The notes beneath the pieces are model-generated. The model saw only the letters and a program-made list of their open reading frames with translations. It was not told the DNA's origin and made no database searches. A stretch of DNA of 18,794 bases from CAYVBN01 sp964538565 (GTDB lineage: Bacteria; Pseudomonadota; Alphaproteobacteria; Rhizobiales; Xanthobacteraceae), in the NCBI GenBank assembly GCA_964538565.1, contig CAZIGW010000097.1, positions 1 to 18,794 on the forward strand, given 5' to 3'. Below are positions 7,420 through 14,456 of the stretch, piece after piece (the first letter of the stretch is position 1; every line of letters begins with the position of its first letter). The position numbers and the translations under genes were made by a program.

Positions 7420-7441
7420 CGGCCGGTCATATGCCCGGCCG
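7420..7441 (+). other. hairpin in the leader of the Pht5-like gene
   Basis: CGGCCGG (7420-7426) and CCGGCCG (7435-7441) form a perfect 7-base-pair stem around the 8-base loop TCATATGC. It ends 25 bases before the ATG and about 14 bases before the ribosome binding site, so it should form in the 5' untranslated RNA. Confidence 0.4.
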
Positions 7442-7466
7442 CGGGGCAACGAAGCAAGGTGGATTC

Positions 7467-8456
7467 ATGAATAAAGTCAAACTCACCGTCGCGACGACGG
7501 ATTATGACCATTTTCGCGATTTCCGGCTGGGGTTCGTGCAGGCGGAAGGCATCGAGACCACCTGGCTGACCCTCGGCCATCACGAGATCTTTGCCCGGTT
7601 CACCTTCAACCGCGAATGGGACGTGACCGAGCTGTCCTTCGCCAAGTTCACCGCCCAGGTCACGCGCGACAATCCCGACATCATCGGCCTGCCGGTCTAC
7701 GCCTCGCGCCTGTTCCGCTTCAGCTCGTTCTACGTGAACAAGAAAAGCGGCATCCGGACCGCCCAGGACCTCAAGGGCAAGCGCATCGGCTCGCCCGAAT
7801 GGGCGCACACCGCCGCCGTCTACATGCGCGGCTGGCTGCAGCACGAGGCGGGCGTGCGGCTGCAGGACGTCCAATGGGTTCAGGCCGGCGCCAACGAGGC
7901 GGGGCGGATCGAGAAGGTCGAGCTCGACCTGCCGAAAGGCGTGTCGCTCACGCGCGTCAGCGACAAGTCCCTGAGCGAGATGGTGGCGAGCGGCGAGATC
8001 GACTGCGCGCTCATCGCCCGTCCGCCGACCTGTTTCCTGCAGGGCCATCCCGACGTCGTGCGGCTCTTCCCCGACTATCTGCCGATGGAAGAGGACTACT
8101 ACCGTCGCACCAAGGTCTTCCCGATCATGCACGTGATCGCGGTGCGCGCCGAGATCCTGAAGGCAAATCCGTGGATTGCCCGCAATCTCTACAACGCCTT
8201 CAACGAATCCAAGCGGCGCAGCCAGGAGCGCCTGTTCGACCCCGCCGTCTCGCGCTATCCGCTGCCGTGGCTGCCGACCTACGCGCGCAAGATGCGCGAC
8301 ATGTTCGGGGGCGATCCGTTCCCGTTCGGGATCGAGGAGAACCGCCGGACGCTCGAGACCTTCCTGCAATATTGCCACGAGCAGGGCATCGCGCATCGGC
8401 TGGCGAAGCCGGAGGAGATCTTCCCGCCCGGGATCATGACGCTGGTGAGGATCTGA
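7467..8456 (+). CDS. 4,5-dihydroxyphthalate decarboxylase-like / NMT1-type protein
   Basis: A 329-residue protein with the periplasmic-binding-protein-like fold of the NMT1/SsuA group but no signal peptide, so it should be cytoplasmic. The opening (KLTVATTDYDHFRD), FNREWDVTELSFAKF, SRLFRFSSFYVN, DLKGKRIGSPEWAHTAAVY, VQWVQAG and FPIMHVIAVR closely resemble Pht5, which decarboxylates 4,5-dihydroxyphthalate to protocatechuate in phthalate degradation. This likeness is from memory and the family includes many members of unknown substrate. ATG at 7467 is supported by AAGGTGGA ending 3 bases upstream. The gene is divergent from a PhzS-like hydroxylase and ends 20 bases from the convergent VTT-protein gene. 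It could instead be a ligand sensor or an exported-type binding protein that lost its leader. Confidence 0.8.
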   Translation: MNKVKLTVATTDYDHFRDFRLGFVQAEGIETTWLTLGHHEIFARFTFNREWDVTELSFAKFTAQVTRDNPDIIGLPVYASRLFRFSSFYVNKKSGIRTAQDLKGKRIGSPEWAHTAAVYMRGWLQHEAGVRLQDVQWVQAGANEAGRIEKVELDLPKGVSLTRVSDKSLSEMVASGEIDCALIARPPTCFLQGHPDVVRLFPDYLPMEEDYYRRTKVFPIMHVIAVRAEILKANPWIARNLYNAFNESKRRSQERLFDPAVSRYPLPWLPTYARKMRDMFGGDPFPFGIEENRRTLETFLQYCHEQGIAHRLAKPEEIFPPGIMTLVRI

Positions 8457-8476
8457 GGGCGGAATCGCACGGCCGC

Positions 8477-9283
8477 TCACGCCCGCCGGTCCGACGGGCT
8501 CTTCCATCGCCTGACCGCGACCGGAACGAGCGCGGCGGCGCCGAGGGCGATCAGGCCGGCGATGAAGTCCGGGGTGAGCACGTCGCTCACCTCGAAGCCG
8601 AGCCGGCAGGCGGCTTTGCCGGCCGAAACACAATCCCGATATTGCGCGGCCTCGGCGGCGAGCACGCTGTCGAGGCCCGCGCCGAAGAACGCGAAAGCAA
8701 GCGTGACCGGAACGACGCCGAGCGCGGTCGCGGCGACGAATGTCGAGAGTCGCACCCCGCAGAGCGCCGGCACCACGTTGGTGACGAGAAACGGGAAGAT
8801 CGGCACCAGGCGCATGAACAAAAGATAGTTGAACGCGTCTTGGCGAAATCCCTCGGCGAGGTGTTCGGCGGCCGGTCCGGCCCGCCGCGCCAGCCACGCC
8901 CCGAAGGCGCTCCTCGCCAGAAGAAACATTCCGGTGGCACCGGCCGTCGCGCCGGCGACCGCGGCGAAGCCGCCGAGGAGGCCGCCGAACACCGCGCCGC
9001 CGCCGATCGTCAGAAAGACGACCCCTGGCAGCGACGAGCCGGCCGCGACCGCGTAGATCGCCACGAACACCGCGATCGCGACCACCGGATCCCCGGCGAC
9101 CGCGGCGCGAACCGCCTCCCGGTGCGCGACGATCGCCTGCAGCGACAGCGCCTTCGGCCATCCCGTCACGAACACGAAGGCAGCGCCGGCGAGGAGAAGC
9201 GCAAGGACGATCAGCGCCGGGACACGCAGGCGCCGGGCGACTTCCCTGGCGGCGGCCTTCTCGCGCGCACTCGCAGGTGACAT
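8477..9283 (-). CDS. TVP38/TMEM64 (VTT domain) family inner-membrane protein
   Basis: A 268-residue polytopic membrane protein of the SNARE-associated/DedA-related VTT superfamily, whose members in other organisms are linked to lipid scrambling and membrane homeostasis. Hydrophobic segments lie at about 23-41, 66-84, 88-125, 153-175, 180-203 and 238-258. The family core shows GGGAVFGGLLG (94-104), a small-residue-rich re-entrant stretch, and FMRLVPIFPF (156-165), the conserved R-x-x-P-x-x-P signature. A soluble loop with two Cys (218 and 226) precedes the last membrane segment. The ATG at 9283 is the first start in frame; the N-terminus is basic and consistent with a cytoplasmic tail. It is transcribed toward the Pht5-like gene and away from nothing nearby that explains its role. 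Confidence 0.88.
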   Translation of the reverse strand: MSPASAREKAAAREVARRLRVPALIVLALLLAGAAFVFVTGWPKALSLQAIVAHREAVRAAVAGDPVVAIAVFVAIYAVAAGSSLPGVVFLTIGGGAVFGGLLGGFAAVAGATAGATGMFLLARSAFGAWLARRAGPAAEHLAEGFRQDAFNYLLFMRLVPIFPFLVTNVVPALCGVRLSTFVAATALGVVPVTLAFAFFGAGLDSVLAAEAAQYRDCVSAGKAACRLGFEVSDVLTPDFIAGLIALGAAALVPVAVRRWKSPSDRRA

Positions 9284-9510
9284 GCATCGTCAGAGCGGGG
9301 GTGTTTCCGTCGATTCTCGAACCGCTCCGCCCTTTCGATCGAACGAGATGTTTCCGGAGAGATGTATCTGGTCCTTGTGAAATGCCAACCCGCGGGAAGC
9401 CGGCTCCGCTATCGGGCCACCGCCCTGCCCCTGCGACGAACGTGATTCCCGATCGGCTCCCCCCTCATTCGTCGCCTCCGCTCGGCACGAGCCTCATTTC
9501 ATCCATGCCC
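9284..9510. other. gap downstream of livF with a long-loop inverted repeat
   Basis: These 227 bases hold no convincing gene. GCGACGAA (9433-9440) and TTCGTCGC (9468-9475) are perfect 8-base inverted arms around 27 bases; they lie 35-78 bases downstream of the livF stop. No T tract follows on the minus strand, so a role in ending the liv transcript is possible but unproven. A promoter for the VTT-protein gene must also lie here, but I could not pick one out. Confidence 0.3.
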
Positions 9511-10224
9511 TCAACGCTGCCCGATGCCCATGAGCCGATCGAGCCGGGCGGCGTCGTCCTGCAGCGCCTTGCTCGGCCCGTCATAGACGATGAGGCCCCG
9601 GTCCATGACGAGCACGCGCGCGGCGAGATCGAGCGCAAGCTGCGTGTTCTGCTCGACCAGGACGAGCGTCTGATGATCCGTCTCGGTCAAACGTTTCATT
9701 ACGCGCACAAGTTCCTCCACGATCACCGGCGCGAGCCCTTCCGACGGTTCGTCCATCAGCAGCACCGACGGGTTGCCGACCAGCGCACGGCCGATGGCGA
9801 GCATCTGCTGCTCGCCGCCCGAGAGCTGGTTTCCCCGATTCGCCTGGCGCTCGGCAAGGCGCGGAAACAATTCGAACACCGTGTCGATCGTCCAGCGTCC
9901 CGGCCGGACCGCCACTTCGAGGTTCTCGCGCACGGTGAGCGAGGGAAAGATCTCGCGCTCCTGCGGGACGTATCCGAGCCCGGCGTAGACCCGGCGGTAG
10001 GTGACGAGCTGCGAAATGTCCTTGCCGTGCAGCCGCAGGCTGCCGCCGTGCAGGTTGGTGTGGCCCATGACGGTGGCGAGCAGCGTGCTCTTTCCCACGC
10101 CGTTGCGGCCGATGATCGCCAACGTCTCGCGCGGGGCGAGCCTGAGCTTGATGTTCTCGATCACCACCGTTTCGCCGTAGCCGGCGAAGACGCCGTCGAG
10201 CTCCAGCGCCGCGAGATCAGCCAT
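9511..10224 (-). CDS. livF: branched-chain amino acid-type ABC transporter ATP-binding protein LivF
   Basis: The second ATPase of a HAAT-family (Liv) importer, 237 residues, acting on the cytoplasmic face with LivG. Walker A GRNGVGKST (39-47), Q-loop in GYVPQER, ABC signature LSGGEQQ (134-140), Walker B VLLMDEP (154-160) and the switch region LVLVEQN (187-193). EQN in place of the usual His is characteristic of LivF proteins. Start: ATG at 10224 overlaps the livG stop by 8 bases (ATGGCTGA) and is preceded by GGTGG. An in-frame ATG four codons earlier (10236) is the alternative. It is the last gene of the liv operon. Substrates of HAAT importers range from amino acids to amides and aromatic acids, so leucine transport is not assured. 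Confidence 0.94.
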   Translation of the reverse strand: MADLAALELDGVFAGYGETVVIENIKLRLAPRETLAIIGRNGVGKSTLLATVMGHTNLHGGSLRLHGKDISQLVTYRRVYAGLGYVPQEREIFPSLTVRENLEVAVRPGRWTIDTVFELFPRLAERQANRGNQLSGGEQQMLAIGRALVGNPSVLLMDEPSEGLAPVIVEELVRVMKRLTETDHQTLVLVEQNTQLALDLAARVLVMDRGLIVYDGPSKALQDDAARLDRLMGIGQR

Positions 10225-10984
10225 GGCGGCCACCATGGGCTTTCTGCCCGAGATAGACCGCCCGCACGTCCTCGCTCGCCATGATGTCCTGCGGCGTCCC
10301 CTCGGTGAACACCGCGCCATTGACCAGCACCGTGATCTGCCTGGCGAAGCGGAAGACGACGTCCATGTCGTGCTCGATGATCAGGATGGTGATGTCCGGG
10401 TCGAGCGCGGCGATCGCGTCGAGGATCACGTGGCTTTCCGAGGAGGGAACACCGGCCGCCGGCTCGTCGAGCAGGAGCACGCGCGGACGCTGCGCCAGCG
10501 CGATCGCGATCTCGACGAGGCGCTGGCGCCCGTACGGAAGCTCGCGCACCAGTTTGAGCGCGTCGTCGACGAGCCGCAGCGACTGCAGATGATCGAGCGC
10601 CTCCTCGATCACCGCGCGCTTCGAGCCCGCCGCCCGCCACAGATTGTTGCACTCGCCGTCGCGCTCGCCGATGGTCATGCAGAGATTTTCCAGCACCGTA
10701 AGGCCGCGGAACAGCTGGTTGATCTGGAAGGTTCGCGCAAGCCCGCGCCGGGCGCGCTCGGCCTGCGAGGTCGCGGTGATGTCCTCGCCCATCAGCAGAA
10801 CCCGGCCGGTGGTCGGCTGGAGCACGCCGGTGATGAGATTGACGAGCGTGGTCTTGCCGGCGCCGTTCGGCCCGATCAGCGCGCGGCGCGCGCCGCGCTC
10901 GAGCGTCAGGTTGATGTCGCGCGCCACCCGCAGCGCGCCGAAGCTGCGGTTCAGTCCTTCGACCTGCAGGGCCGGCGCGGTCAC
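10217..10984 (-). CDS. livG: branched-chain amino acid-type ABC transporter ATP-binding protein LivG
   Basis: The first ATPase of the Liv-type importer, 255 residues. Walker A GPNGAGKTT (38-46), Walker B VLLLDEPAAG (169-178) and the switch His in IIEHDM (203-208). The ABC signature is LPYGRQR (149-155), the LSYGxQR form usual for LivG rather than LSGGQ. The LARTFQ segment before it is also a LivG feature. The GTG start at 10984 shares a GTGA overlap with the livM stop, and GGAGGG lies about 6 bases upstream, so translation is coupled to livM. The reading frame stays open far upstream through livM in another frame, which is a composition artefact and not a fusion. Confidence 0.94.
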   Translation of the reverse strand: MTAPALQVEGLNRSFGALRVARDINLTLERGARRALIGPNGAGKTTLVNLITGVLQPTTGRVLLMGEDITATSQAERARRGLARTFQINQLFRGLTVLENLCMTIGERDGECNNLWRAAGSKRAVIEEALDHLQSLRLVDDALKLVRELPYGRQRLVEIAIALAQRPRVLLLDEPAAGVPSSESHVILDAIAALDPDITILIIEHDMDVVFRFARQITVLVNGAVFTEGTPQDIMASEDVRAVYLGQKAHGGRHG

Positions 10985-12018
10985 GTCGCCCTCCGCCGGG
11001 CGAGAAAGCGCCCGAGATCCTCGAACACGCCGAGCAGCCCGCGGCGGGCGAACAGGACAGCGAGCACGAGGGCGAGGCCGATTCCGAACTGCCAGAACGT
11101 CGGGCTGAACTTGGAGAGGTGGTCCTCGAGTACCATGTAGACGACCGCGCCAAGGAAGGCGCCGTAGAGCCGTCCGGTGCCGCCGAGGATGAGCATCACC
11201 ATGACCTTCGCGGAGACATCGAAGTCGAACACCGTGAGCGTCACGTAGGCGTTCGTCTGCGTGAACAGCGCGCCGGCGACGCCGGCGATGGCGGCCGCGA
11301 TCGTGTAGACGGTCACCAGCCGCCGATGCACCGGCGAGCCGATGGCGTGCATGCGCCGCACGTTCTCGCGGATGCCGGTGAGCGCCTGGCCGAACGGCGA
11401 ATAGACGATGCGCCGGACGAAATAGAAGACGATCGCCAGCACCGCCAGATTGTAGAGATAGTAGGTGTGGCCGTAGAGATCGTAGTCGAACGTGCCGAGC
11501 AGCGGCGCGAAGGTGAGCCCCGGCAACCCGTCGTAGCCGCCGGAAATGTCCGAGCGCAGGTTGCCCGCCTCCTGCAGCATGATGGCGGTGGCGAGCGTGA
11601 GCATCAGCAGCGTGAGCCCGCGGTAGCGCAGCAGGAACCAGCCCGATGCGAAGCCGACCAGCCCGGCGACGATCGCCGCCGCAAACAGGCCGCTGATCGG
11701 CTCCGACCAGCCGAGCCGCGCCGCCGCGAGGCCGACCGTATAGGCGCCGATGCCGAAGAAGGCGGCGTGGCCGAGCGTCACGATGCCGGCGTAGCCGAGA
11801 ATGAGGTCGAGCGAGAGCGCGAACAGCACCATCACCAGGACCTGGCTGCCGAACGTCATGCGGTCGGGAAAGATGAAGAACGCCGCGATGGCCAGCACCC
11901 ACGGCAGCGCCTCGCCGGGCCGGAAGCGATGGCGGCTCACCAGGAATTTTGCCGCGCGCTCGCGCGCCGTCGTCGCGTCGGCGCCGGAACGCGTGCTCGC
12001 GATCTCACTCACGGCCAT
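10981..12018 (-). CDS. livM: branched-chain amino acid-type ABC transporter permease LivM
   Basis: A 345-residue inner-membrane permease subunit. About 35 soluble N-terminal residues precede the first membrane segment (PWVLAIAAFFIFP). The family motif DLILGYAGIVTLGHAAFFGIGAY follows (split here: DLILGYAGIVTL at about 75-86, then GHAAFFGIGAY). Further hydrophobic helices and the cytoplasmic coupling region GIRENVRRMHAIG (about 206-218), which contacts the ATPases, are visible. A late conserved stretch is MLILGGTGRLYGAFLGA. The ATG at 12018 lies inside the end of livH (14-base overlap). It should pair with LivH to form the translocation pore. Confidence 0.93.
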   Translation of the reverse strand: MAVSEIASTRSGADATTARERAAKFLVSRHRFRPGEALPWVLAIAAFFIFPDRMTFGSQVLVMVLFALSLDLILGYAGIVTLGHAAFFGIGAYTVGLAAARLGWSEPISGLFAAAIVAGLVGFASGWFLLRYRGLTLLMLTLATAIMLQEAGNLRSDISGGYDGLPGLTFAPLLGTFDYDLYGHTYYLYNLAVLAIVFYFVRRIVYSPFGQALTGIRENVRRMHAIGSPVHRRLVTVYTIAAAIAGVAGALFTQTNAYVTLTVFDFDVSAKVMVMLILGGTGRLYGAFLGAVVYMVLEDHLSKFSPTFWQFGIGLALVLAVLFARRGLLGVFEDLGRFLARRRAT

Positions 12019-12877
12019 AGAACCCCGCCGGCTTGACCAGGAGAACCAGGACGGTGACGGCGTAGATGAAGAACCCGCCGGCGTCGGCGTAGAGATACTT
12101 GCCTGCGGTGTCGAAGATCCCGAGCACCAGCGCGGCCACCAGGGTGCCCTTGAGGCTGCCGAGCCCGCCGACCGCGACGACGATCAGGAACAGCACCAGA
12201 TAGACAACGGCGAAGCTTGGATTGAGGCCGAACAGCTGGATTGCGAGGCCGCCGCCGAGCGCGGCGAGGCCGGAGCCGAGCGCGAAGGTGAGCGTGAACA
12301 GACGATCGACGTTGATACCGACCGACTGCGCCATGCGCCGGTTGTCGACCGCGGCACGGATCTTGGCGCCGATGCTGGTGCGCTCGAACGCGTACCAGAG
12401 AACGGCGATCAGCGCCGCGCCGAGCACGATCAGAAAAGCGCGGTAGCTCGGAAAGGCGCGAAAACCGAGGTTGACGTCGCCCTCGAGCCAGGAAGGCAGC
12501 GGCACCGACTTGGGAATCGGCCCGTAGAAATAGGTGAACACGGCGATCGCCATGTAGGCGAGCCCGATGGTGAGGAGCACCTGCTCGAGGTCTGTCGATC
12601 GGTAGAAGCGCGTGTAGAGCGTGCGCTCGAATAGGATGCTGACGGCGCCGATCAGCACCGCGGCGATGACGAGCGAGGGGATGAATCCGACCCCCAGGCT
12701 TCTGGTCAGCGAGACCACGATGTAGCCGCCCGCCATGGCGAAGGCGCCATGCGCGAGGTTCACGAAGCCCATCAGCCCCATGGTGATCGACAGGCCGACC
12801 GACACGATGAAGAGAAACATCGCGTAGGCCAGCCCGTCGAACAGGATGCTGACGGCCGTGATGGCAATGTGCGGCAC
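12005..12877 (-). CDS. livH: branched-chain amino acid-type ABC transporter permease LivH
   Basis: A 290-residue inner-membrane permease with about eight hydrophobic segments. The N-terminal LSITMGLMGFVNLAHGAF is the LivH signature, and RAAVDNRRMAQSVGINVDRL (about 114-133 from the C-terminal half) is the loop that meets the ATPases. The segment VVAVGGLGSLKGTLVAALVLG near the C-terminus is typical. The start is GTG at 12877; an AAGGGA sequence about 10 bases upstream is the only ribosome-binding candidate, so initiation may be weak or depend on the hairpin just upstream. It lies 87 bases after the binding-protein gene and overlaps livM. Confidence 0.93.
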   Translation of the reverse strand: MPHIAITAVSILFDGLAYAMFLFIVSVGLSITMGLMGFVNLAHGAFAMAGGYIVVSLTRSLGVGFIPSLVIAAVLIGAVSILFERTLYTRFYRSTDLEQVLLTIGLAYMAIAVFTYFYGPIPKSVPLPSWLEGDVNLGFRAFPSYRAFLIVLGAALIAVLWYAFERTSIGAKIRAAVDNRRMAQSVGINVDRLFTLTFALGSGLAALGGGLAIQLFGLNPSFAVVYLVLFLIVVAVGGLGSLKGTLVAALVLGIFDTAGKYLYADAGGFFIYAVTVLVLLVKPAGFYGRE

Positions 12878-12905
12878 GCGCCGGTGGTCCCTTGCTGGTC
12901 AACAG

Positions 12906-12933
12906 GCCGCCGTCGCGCGGCACGCGCGGCGGC
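12906..12933 (-). other. hairpin between the Liv binding-protein gene and livH
   Basis: Arms 12906-12917 and 12923-12933 pair over 11 base pairs with one bulged T at 12913 and a 5-base loop. The stem is almost pure G/C. It follows the binding-protein stop by 31 bases and precedes the livH start by 28. There is no T tract, so it is better read as an mRNA-stabilising or partial-attenuation structure. That would let the binding protein be made in excess over the membrane subunits, as is usual for ABC importers. That role is inferred. Confidence 0.5.
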
Positions 12934-12964
12934 GACCGGTCGGAATCGGGAAACGCTCAGGTGA

Positions 12965-14170
12965 TCAGGAGCCGCAGCGTCCGACCTTGAGCTCCTTGCA
13001 CTCGTCCTTCACGCCCTTGGTGGTGCCGATCACCTTGACGCCAAGCTTTCCGTCGGACTTGCGCACGACTTCCATCGCATGCTCGTCCTCGACGACGTCG
13101 CGCGTCTTCGGGTCGATCATGACGTGGCCGCGCGGGCCGTCGGTCGACCAGCCTTCGAGGGCGGCGATCACCTTGCTGCCGTCCTTGAAGTTGCCGTTGA
13201 GCTTCTTGATCGTGTCGAAGATGGCGTGCATCGTGTCCCAGCCGGCCGCCGACATGAAGTCCGGATACGAATTGGGTCCATAGGCTTCGTGCCAGGCCTT
13301 GTTGAACGCCTTGTTCTGGGCGTTGTCGAGGTCGACCGCGTAGTGGCCCATCACGATGGTGCCGATCGCGGCGTCACCCATGTCCTGCAGCTTGTTGTCG
13401 GGGATCAGGTCCATCGGACCGATCAGCTTCACCCCCGCCTTGCGCAGGCCGAGCTCGCCATAGGCCTTCATCACGCCGGTCGCATGCGCGCCGGAGGGGA
13501 TGAAGACATACATGCAGTCGGGATGCGCGTCCTTGATGCGCTGGAAGAACGGCGTGAAGTCGGGCACCTGCACCGGGCTGCCCATCGGGATCGACAACGT
13601 CACCTTTCCGCCCGCCTTCTCGAAGCCGGTGGTGAAGGCTTCGACCGAATCCTTGCCGGGCGGGAAATCCGTGTAGGCGACGGCCGCCGTCTTGCAGCCG
13701 ATCGTCTTGAACGCGTAGGGCCCCATCGGGTAGGCGGGATGCCACATGCTGAACGACAGCCGCGCGATGTAGGGCGACAGGTTGGTGATCCAGGCCGTGC
13801 CGGCGTTGGCGATCAGCATCGGCATCTTGGCCTGCGTCATCACCGGGGCGAGCGCGATCGCCGAGGGGGAGAAGACGAAGCCGGTGAGGATGTTCACCTT
13901 GTCGTTGGTGATCAGCTCGGTGGCGACGGTCTTGGCCTGCGCGCCGGTCGGCGGCCCCTCGTCGCGCTTGACGATCTCGACCTTGTGCGGAGCGATGTCC
14001 TTGGCGTGCAGCTTCACGTAGAGATCGAACGCCTTGTCGATCTGGTTGCCGAGGTCGGCGTTGACGCCCGAATAGGGAAGAACGACGCCGATCTTCACCG
14101 TTTCGGCCTGCGCCGCCCCTCCGAGCACGAGTCCCAGTGTCGCCAATCCGGCGAGCAACGAGCGTTTCAT
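12965..14170 (-). CDS. Liv-type ABC transporter substrate-binding protein
   Basis: A 401-residue periplasmic binding protein of the Peripla_BP_6 (LivJ/LivK) fold that feeds the LivHMGF importer encoded next to it. A signal peptide (MKRSLLAGLATLGLVLGGAAQA) ends at about residue 22, before ETVKIGVVLPYSG. The ligand-pocket landmarks GFVFSPSAIALAPV and the AWITNLSPYIAR/FSMWHP region are present. The residues are not those of the classical leucine-binding protein, and the family branch is often linked to aromatic or other organic acids. ATG at 14170 is chosen because GGGAGGA lies about 8 bases upstream and the signal peptide starts there; an upstream in-frame codon at 14203 would add 11 unlikely residues. 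First gene of the operon proper. Confidence 0.92.
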   Translation of the reverse strand: MKRSLLAGLATLGLVLGGAAQAETVKIGVVLPYSGVNADLGNQIDKAFDLYVKLHAKDIAPHKVEIVKRDEGPPTGAQAKTVATELITNDKVNILTGFVFSPSAIALAPVMTQAKMPMLIANAGTAWITNLSPYIARLSFSMWHPAYPMGPYAFKTIGCKTAAVAYTDFPPGKDSVEAFTTGFEKAGGKVTLSIPMGSPVQVPDFTPFFQRIKDAHPDCMYVFIPSGAHATGVMKAYGELGLRKAGVKLIGPMDLIPDNKLQDMGDAAIGTIVMGHYAVDLDNAQNKAFNKAWHEAYGPNSYPDFMSAAGWDTMHAIFDTIKKLNGNFKDGSKVIAALEGWSTDGPRGHVMIDPKTRDVVEDEHAMEVVRKSDGKLGVKVIGTTKGVKDECKELKVGRCGS

Positions 14171-14209
14171 CAGACTTCCTCCCAGGTGAACTCCGTCACG
14201 CAATAGACC

Positions 14210-14224
14210 AATTGCAAGACAATT
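14210..14224. promoter_or_regulatory. AATTG-N5-CAATT dyad upstream of the Liv binding-protein gene
   Basis: A short perfect dyad, AATTG-CAAGA-CAATT, lies 40 bases upstream of the start codon in the only A+T-rich patch of the leader. The position suits an operator or part of the promoter. No partner regulator is in the window and I cannot define a -35/-10 pair with confidence. Confidence 0.3.
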
Positions 14225-14298
14225 TCACCCTTTGGGCAAGAGCCCGCATCGGAAAAAGGCTGGCCGAAGATCGGTTTGAGCGGCCGGCCTGGTGGAAG

Positions 14299-14356
14299 AG
14301 CGCGTTTTGCCAGCGTTTCGCGCCGCCGCGGCAGCGCGCGGCCGCGAAAACGCGCT
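14299..14356. promoter_or_regulatory. inverted-repeat cluster upstream of the liv operon
   Basis: AGCGCGTTTT (14299-14308) and AAAACGCGCT (14347-14356) are perfect 10-base inverted arms 38 bases apart. A related direct copy, GCGTTTCGC (14313-14321), follows the first arm copy GCGTTTTGC (14302-14310), so three GCGTTT(T)-type half sites occur within 52 bases, two direct and one inverted. The cluster lies about 130-185 bases upstream of the Liv binding-protein start and 100 bases beyond the NMT1-like stop. It could be an operator array or a large RNA hairpin. Neither is shown. Confidence 0.4.
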
Positions 14357-14391
14357 GCGGCCCGGGGCCGAGGCGCCCGGAGCCGGCAGGT

Positions 14392-14445
14392 TGGTTGGTC
14401 CTCCAACCATTTGCCCGCCTTCGGACCCGGCCCGCTGCGGCGGGC
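14392..14445 (-). other. two compact hairpins after the NMT1-like gene
   Basis: TGGTTGG-TCCT-CCAACCA (14392-14409, 7 perfect pairs) and GCCCGC-TGCG-GCGGGC (14430-14445, 6 pairs) lie 12-65 bases downstream of the NMT1-like stop codon on the minus strand. Neither is followed by a T run, so Rho-independent termination is not clear. They may mark the end of the NMT1-like transcript before the liv promoter. Confidence 0.35.
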
Positions 14446-14456
14446 GGCCCGCCCGA

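Noticed and set aside
6060..9287. A 1075-codon open frame on the minus strand
   Set aside because: Only the last 415 codons form a recognisable protein, with its own ribosome binding site at 7307. The upstream part is the antisense of the Pht5-like gene and an alternative frame of the VTT gene, kept open by the high G+C content.
10217..11902. A 561-codon frame that would fuse livG to an upstream protein
   Set aside because: The upstream part is out of frame with livM and low in recognisable motifs; livG has a good GTG start with ribosome binding site at 10984.
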